From positions 1-7,866 of the forward strand of contig JACQIG010000077.1 of assembly GCA_016198605.1 (NCBI GenBank): DNA of 7,866 bases. Direction: 5' to 3'. Each line of letters begins with the position of its first letter. The first letter of the stretch is position 1. The DNA is from Candidatus Aenigmatarchaeota archaeon. Lineage in GTDB: Archaea; Aenigmatarchaeota; Aenigmatarchaeia; QMZP01. Positions 5,805 through 7,866 of the stretch are shown here, one piece after another. The notes under the pieces were generated by a model. That model saw only the letters and a program-made list of their open reading frames with translations. It was not told where the DNA came from and did not search any database. A program made the position numbers and the translations under genes.

Positions 5805-6518
5805 ATGAGATTGGCCAATAAGACTGCTTTAATAACTGGCGGTTCAAAGGGAATCGGGAGAGCTATTGCCCAACGATTTCTGGCAGAAGGGGCAAATGTC
5901 ATAATTTTTGACATAGAGAAACCCCAGTATAAAATAGAATTCTACCAGGTAGACATAAGCAAAGAAGAACAGATAGAGAATGCCTTCCGCCAAATTAAGA
6001 AATTGGATATACTCGTGAATAATGCCGGTGTCTACTTCCAGGCGCCTATAGAGAAAACGGCAAAGGAACAGCTGGACAAGATAGTAGATGTTAACCTGAA
6101 GGGGACATATCTAATGTGCAAACATGCGATCCCTCTGATCGTAAAAAGCAAAGGCAATATCGTAAATATCTCATCAGGGCTGGGCATCGTCCCGGAACCT
6201 GAATCCCCGGCATATTGCTCCACAAAGGCGGCAATAATAATGCTCACAAAATGCATGGCACAGGAATACGCCTCAAAGGGAGTGAGGGTAAATGCGGTTT
6301 TACCCGGGCCAATAGATACCCCGCTGTTAAGGGGCGCATTCCACCCACAAAAAGAGCTTGATGAATACGCAAAACTGAACCCCATGAAGCGGATAGGAAA
6401 GCCGGAAGAGGTTGCAAATGTCGCGGTCTTTTTAGCATCAGACGAGGCAAGCTATGTTACCGGCGGCTTATATTCAGTTGACGGCGGAGAATCGGCCTCC
6501 AGTTTGTATTCCAAATAG
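5805..6518 (+). CDS. Short-chain dehydrogenase/reductase (FabG-like SDR)
   Basis: This is a 237-residue classical SDR oxidoreductase, a cytoplasmic enzyme of Rossmann fold that uses NAD(P)(H) to interconvert alcohols and carbonyls. The cofactor motif TGGSKGIG is at 11-18. D36 at the end of the second strand (IIFDIEK) favours NAD(H) over NADP(H). NNAG lies at 72-75, the catalytic tetrad Asn is N97, the catalytic Ser is in NISSG (122-125), and the YxxxK pair is Y137/K141. PGPIDTP (167-173) is the usual loop after the sixth strand and TGG..SVDGG (219-228) closes the fold. All catalytic residues are intact. It resembles 3-oxoacyl-ACP reductase and many sugar or alcohol dehydrogenases, and the substrate cannot be read from sequence. 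Sampled GC (about 40 percent at 5941-6000) is well below the dnaG region, which may reflect transfer. It ends 3 nt before the opposing rpo10 stop. Confidence 0.94.
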   Translation: MRLANKTALITGGSKGIGRAIAQRFLAEGANVIIFDIEKPQYKIEFYQVDISKEEQIENAFRQIKKLDILVNNAGVYFQAPIEKTAKEQLDKIVDVNLKGTYLMCKHAIPLIVKSKGNIVNISSGLGIVPEPESPAYCSTKAAIIMLTKCMAQEYASKGVRVNAVLPGPIDTPLLRGAFHPQKELDEYAKLNPMKRIGKPEEVANVAVFLASDEASYVTGGLYSVDGGESASSLYSK

Positions 6519-6521
6519 GCA

Positions 6522-6710
6522 TCATTTCCTGAACTGCGCCACCCTCGGGAGCAGGTCAACGTGCGAGACGAAAAGCGCGCGGCAGCAGTAGCGCTCGAGC
6601 CCGAGCTTGTCCATTGCGTCCTTCTGGCCAACGGCTTTCGCTTCCTTCTGGAACGCCTCCCAGAGATGCCCCACGGGCTTGCCGCAGGTCATGCAGCGTA
6701 TTGGAATCAT
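6522..6710 (-). CDS. rpo10: DNA-directed RNA polymerase subunit Rpo10 (RpoN, Rpb10 homologue)
   Basis: This is a 62-residue zinc-binding subunit of the archaeal RNA polymerase, homologous to eukaryotic Rpb10. It sits in the Rpo3/Rpo11/Rpo10/Rpo12 assembly platform. The atypical zinc finger is complete: C6 and C9 in IRCMTCGK, and C42/C43 in ERYCCR. GLERYCCRALFVSHVDLL is the usual C-terminal signature. The start at 6710 (MIPIRC) follows the family; an adjacent ATG at 6713 would add one Met. Many archaea encode it in a ribosomal protein cluster with L18e, L13 and S9. Here it stands alone between an SDR and a toxin-antitoxin pair. It shares the 72-base divergent promoter region with hicB, and a TATA box about 40 nt upstream gives a short leader. 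Confidence 0.96.
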   Translation of the reverse strand: MIPIRCMTCGKPVGHLWEAFQKEAKAVGQKDAMDKLGLERYCCRALFVSHVDLLPRVAQFRK

Positions 6711-6744
6711 CATGTCAAAACACTATCTATTCTTCTTGCCTGGC

Positions 6745-6762
6745 ATTTAAATACATTTAAAT
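6745..6762. promoter_or_regulatory. Twin ATTTAAAT boxes, divergent rpo10/hicB promoter
   Basis: Two identical, self-complementary ATTTAAAT boxes (6745-6752 and 6755-6762) are separated by two bases. The right box starts 28 nt before the hicB ATG at 6783, fitting a leaderless hicBA message. The left box read on the minus strand predicts a start near 6722 and a leader of about 9-12 nt for rpo10. The boxes lie one helical turn apart, so TBP could probably occupy only one direction at a time. Confidence 0.55.
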
Positions 6763-6782
6763 GGCGCTCCCTTATATTAGAT

Positions 6783-6983
6783 ATGAAACTGCAGGTTGTT
6801 CTGGAGAAGCAGGAAGAGGGCGGGTACACGGTGTATGTTCCCTCACTGCCAGGATGCGTGTCCCAAGGGGAGACCAGGGAAGAGGCCCTTAAAAACATAA
6901 AAGAGGCGATAGAGCTCTACCTTGAAGCTGATGATAATGAGCTAATTGTATACGAAGGCGAAGTTGCAACAATCGCGATATGA
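6783..6983 (+). CDS. hicB: HicB-family antitoxin (short form)
   Basis: This is a 66-residue HicB antitoxin. It should bind and neutralise HicA, the mRNA interferase encoded directly after it. The fold signature is clear: a strand at KLQVVLEKQEEGGYTVYVPSLPGC (2-25), the conserved SLPGCVSQGET turn (21-31), then the EEALKNIKEAIELYLE helix (33-48). The protein stops after a short strand and lacks the C-terminal helix-turn-helix or ribbon-helix-helix domain that lets longer HicB proteins repress their own promoter. It may therefore not autoregulate directly. The ATG at 6783 is set by the TATA box 28 nt upstream; the frame is open further upstream but would run over rpo10 and the promoter. The stop overlaps the hicA start as ATGA, implying coupled translation. 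Confidence 0.88.
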   Translation: MKLQVVLEKQEEGGYTVYVPSLPGCVSQGETREEALKNIKEAIELYLEADDNELIVYEGEVATIAI

Positions 6984-7195
6984 AATTGCCACAATTGTCA
7001 GGCATAGAGTTGATCAAGAGGCTGCGCAAGCACGGATTTGTTGTCGTGCGGCAGAAAGGGTCGCATATACGTGTCGAGAAAAACACCCCTGGAGGCGTCA
7101 TAAAGCTTACCATACCAAACCATCCCCTGCTAAAGAAAGGAACTCTGCACAGAATTCTTAAAGATGCCGGCCTCGAGGTTGATGACATAATTTAG
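6980..7195 (+). CDS. hicA: HicA-family toxin (mRNA interferase)
   Basis: This is a 71-residue HicA toxin, a double-stranded-RNA-binding-like fold that cleaves mRNA and tmRNA and arrests growth when HicB is absent. Typical features appear in order: GIELIKRLRKHGFVVVRQ (8-25), the catalytic His in KGSHIRV (H29), a basic strand, and the ending IPNHPLLKKGTLHRILKDAGL (45-65). No residue looks broken, so the toxin should be active. The order is antitoxin then toxin, the reverse of the founding E. coli hicAB but common for short HicB pairs. Start and hicB stop share ATGA, so production is tied to the antitoxin. It converges with the nucleotidyltransferase-like gene, with 24 bases between the stops. 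Confidence 0.9.
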   Translation: MKLPQLSGIELIKRLRKHGFVVVRQKGSHIRVEKNTPGGVIKLTIPNHPLLKKGTLHRILKDAGLEVDDII

Positions 7196-7219
7196 GCACC
7201 CAATACGTCCAGAATACGG

Positions 7220-7699
7220 CTACCTGCGGTTCCTTCTTTCCATCGCCCTCACGTCAGCCCTGTCAACCCTTCTCCAGATCTCCTTCTTGTAGGCTATGAG
7301 TTCAGATTCCAGCATTACAGGCACCCTCAACCCAGACGAGTATTTCCATTTAACATGCGAGAAGTGTGAATGCAGCGGAAGCCACATTTTTCTTGTGTGG
7401 TCAAATATCCTGGTGTGCTCTTTCCCGGCTATGTCTATCACCTGCCCCTTGTATTTCAGCGTCATCAGCATAAGCCTCCAGTTGCGGTCCTTGTATATGC
7501 CGGGCCCTGAAACAAGATAATCCCCCACCTCTGACATGATCCTCTGGAAGCCTGTTTCAGGCACATCAATGTCAATATCAGCAAGAGGCCTTCGCGAGCC
7601 ATAGAGCTCGGCAGCGAGCCCGCCAAAGACCATGAACGGCACCTTATGTTTTCTGAGTATGCCGACAATCCACCTGAAAGCCTCTTTTGTCCGCCTCAT
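7220..7699 (-). CDS. Nucleotidyltransferase-fold protein (AbiEii/MNT-like)
   Basis: This 159-residue protein shows the N-terminal signature of the DNA polymerase beta-like nucleotidyltransferase superfamily. FGGLAAELYGSRR (25-37) supplies the GG and G-S-R nucleotide-binding loop. DIDIDV (41-46) supplies the metal-binding carboxylates, and D89 in QVIDIAG is a plausible third carboxylate. Proteins of this GGxAxxxxGxRxxxDIDI type include aminoglycoside-nucleotidyltransferase-like proteins and AbiEii or MNT toxin-antitoxin members, some acting on tRNA or on partner proteins. The C-terminal part (100-159) is basic, with a Trp/His-rich stretch and an Arg-rich end. It is too short to be a CCA enzyme. 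No partner such as HEPN or AbiEi is visible next to it. The start is the first ATG; a weak minus-strand box (7724-7732) lies about 33 nt upstream. Fold is likely, substrate unknown. Confidence 0.75.
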   Translation of the reverse strand: MRRTKEAFRWIVGILRKHKVPFMVFGGLAAELYGSRRPLADIDIDVPETGFQRIMSEVGDYLVSGPGIYKDRNWRLMLMTLKYKGQVIDIAGKEHTRIFDHTRKMWLPLHSHFSHVKWKYSSGLRVPVMLESELIAYKKEIWRRVDRADVRAMERRNRR

Positions 7700-7705
7700 A
7701 CCGCA

Positions 7706-7715
7706 TTATATTTAT
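7706..7715 (+). promoter_or_regulatory. TATA box of nth
   Basis: TTATATTTAT starts 30 nt before the ATG at 7736, giving a leaderless nth transcript. The 36-base gap also has to serve the divergent nucleotidyltransferase-like gene, so the two promoters overlap. Confidence 0.55.
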
Positions 7716-7735
7716 CATAGCCCATAATTATTGAT

Positions 7736-7866
7736 ATGCCAGATGCGCAGAAACAGCTAGCCCTCCTCAATAAAGAATATCCCAGGGCAGAATATTATCT
7801 GAACTTCACAAGCCCGCTTGAGCTCCTGGTGGCGGTCATACTTTCCGCCCAGTGCACGGACGAGGC
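7736..7866 (+). CDS. nth: Endonuclease III, N-terminal part (runs off the window)
   Basis: The first 43 residues of a DNA glycosylase/AP lyase that removes oxidised pyrimidines in base excision repair. The segment YYLNFTSPLELLVAVILSAQ followed by CTDEA matches the conserved first helices of endonuclease III, including the LSAQxTD motif whose Gln lies in the active-site pocket. The helix-hairpin-helix, catalytic Lys/Asp and iron-sulphur cysteines lie beyond the window end and cannot be checked. The ATG at 7736 is fixed by the TATA box 30 nt upstream. The gene is divergent from the nucleotidyltransferase-like gene. Confidence 0.93.
   Translation, partial: MPDAQKQLALLNKEYPRAEYYLNFTSPLELLVAVILSAQCTDE

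Noticed and set aside
5821..5860. GGTTCAAAG resembling a tRNA T-loop
   Set aside because: It lies in the codons for the SDR cofactor motif (GGSKG) and no acceptor stem or anticodon arm surrounds it.
6561..6782. Long N-terminal extension of HicB
   Set aside because: It would run antisense across rpo10 and through the divergent promoter; HicB proteins begin at the strand starting MKLQVV.

Overview
The window is archaeal chromosomal DNA. The evidence is a class I (archaeal-type) CCA-adding enzyme, a bacterial-type DnaG of the short archaeal form, RNA polymerase subunit Rpo10 with its CX2C...CC motif, and TATA boxes placed 28-31 nt before start codons, so most transcripts look leaderless. GC is moderate to high in the housekeeping genes, with AGG/ATA-rich codon use. 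The phylum cannot be fixed from this sequence: a euryarchaeal or DPANN-type lineage is possible, but that is a guess.

Layout. 1-748 (+): two small unrecognised genes, the first AT-richer than most of the window, separated by a GC-rich, hairpin-forming gap. A TATA box followed by a perfect palindrome precedes the second gene. 743-2131 (-): cca, whose stop overlaps the second small gene tail to tail. 2132-2238: divergent promoter region. 2239-5741 (+): a co-directional run of a small cupin, a four-CBS-domain protein, a stand-alone small Toprim protein, dnaG, and an unrecognised 125-residue protein. 5805-6518 (+): an AT-richer short-chain dehydrogenase. 6522-6710 (-): rpo10. 6783-7195 (+): a hicB-hicA toxin-antitoxin pair that shares a divergent promoter with rpo10. 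7220-7699 (-): a nucleotidyltransferase-fold protein. 7736-end (+): the start of endonuclease III (nth).

The core of the window is information processing: tRNA 3' end maturation (cca), DnaG, whose archaeal orthologues are RNA-exosome subunits, its Toprim neighbour, transcription (rpo10) and base excision repair (nth). Around it sit accessory elements: the HicBA module, the nucleotidyltransferase-like protein, and the AT-rich SDR and first small gene. No CRISPR array, insertion sequence, tRNA or rRNA was found.

Nothing here is demonstrably a new system. The points most worth a second look are the 80-nt Toprim/dnaG overlap, the lysine-free arginine-rich linker of DnaG, the unknown His-rich protein after dnaG, the palindrome at the 452 promoter, and the coupling of a toxin-antitoxin promoter to an RNA polymerase subunit gene.
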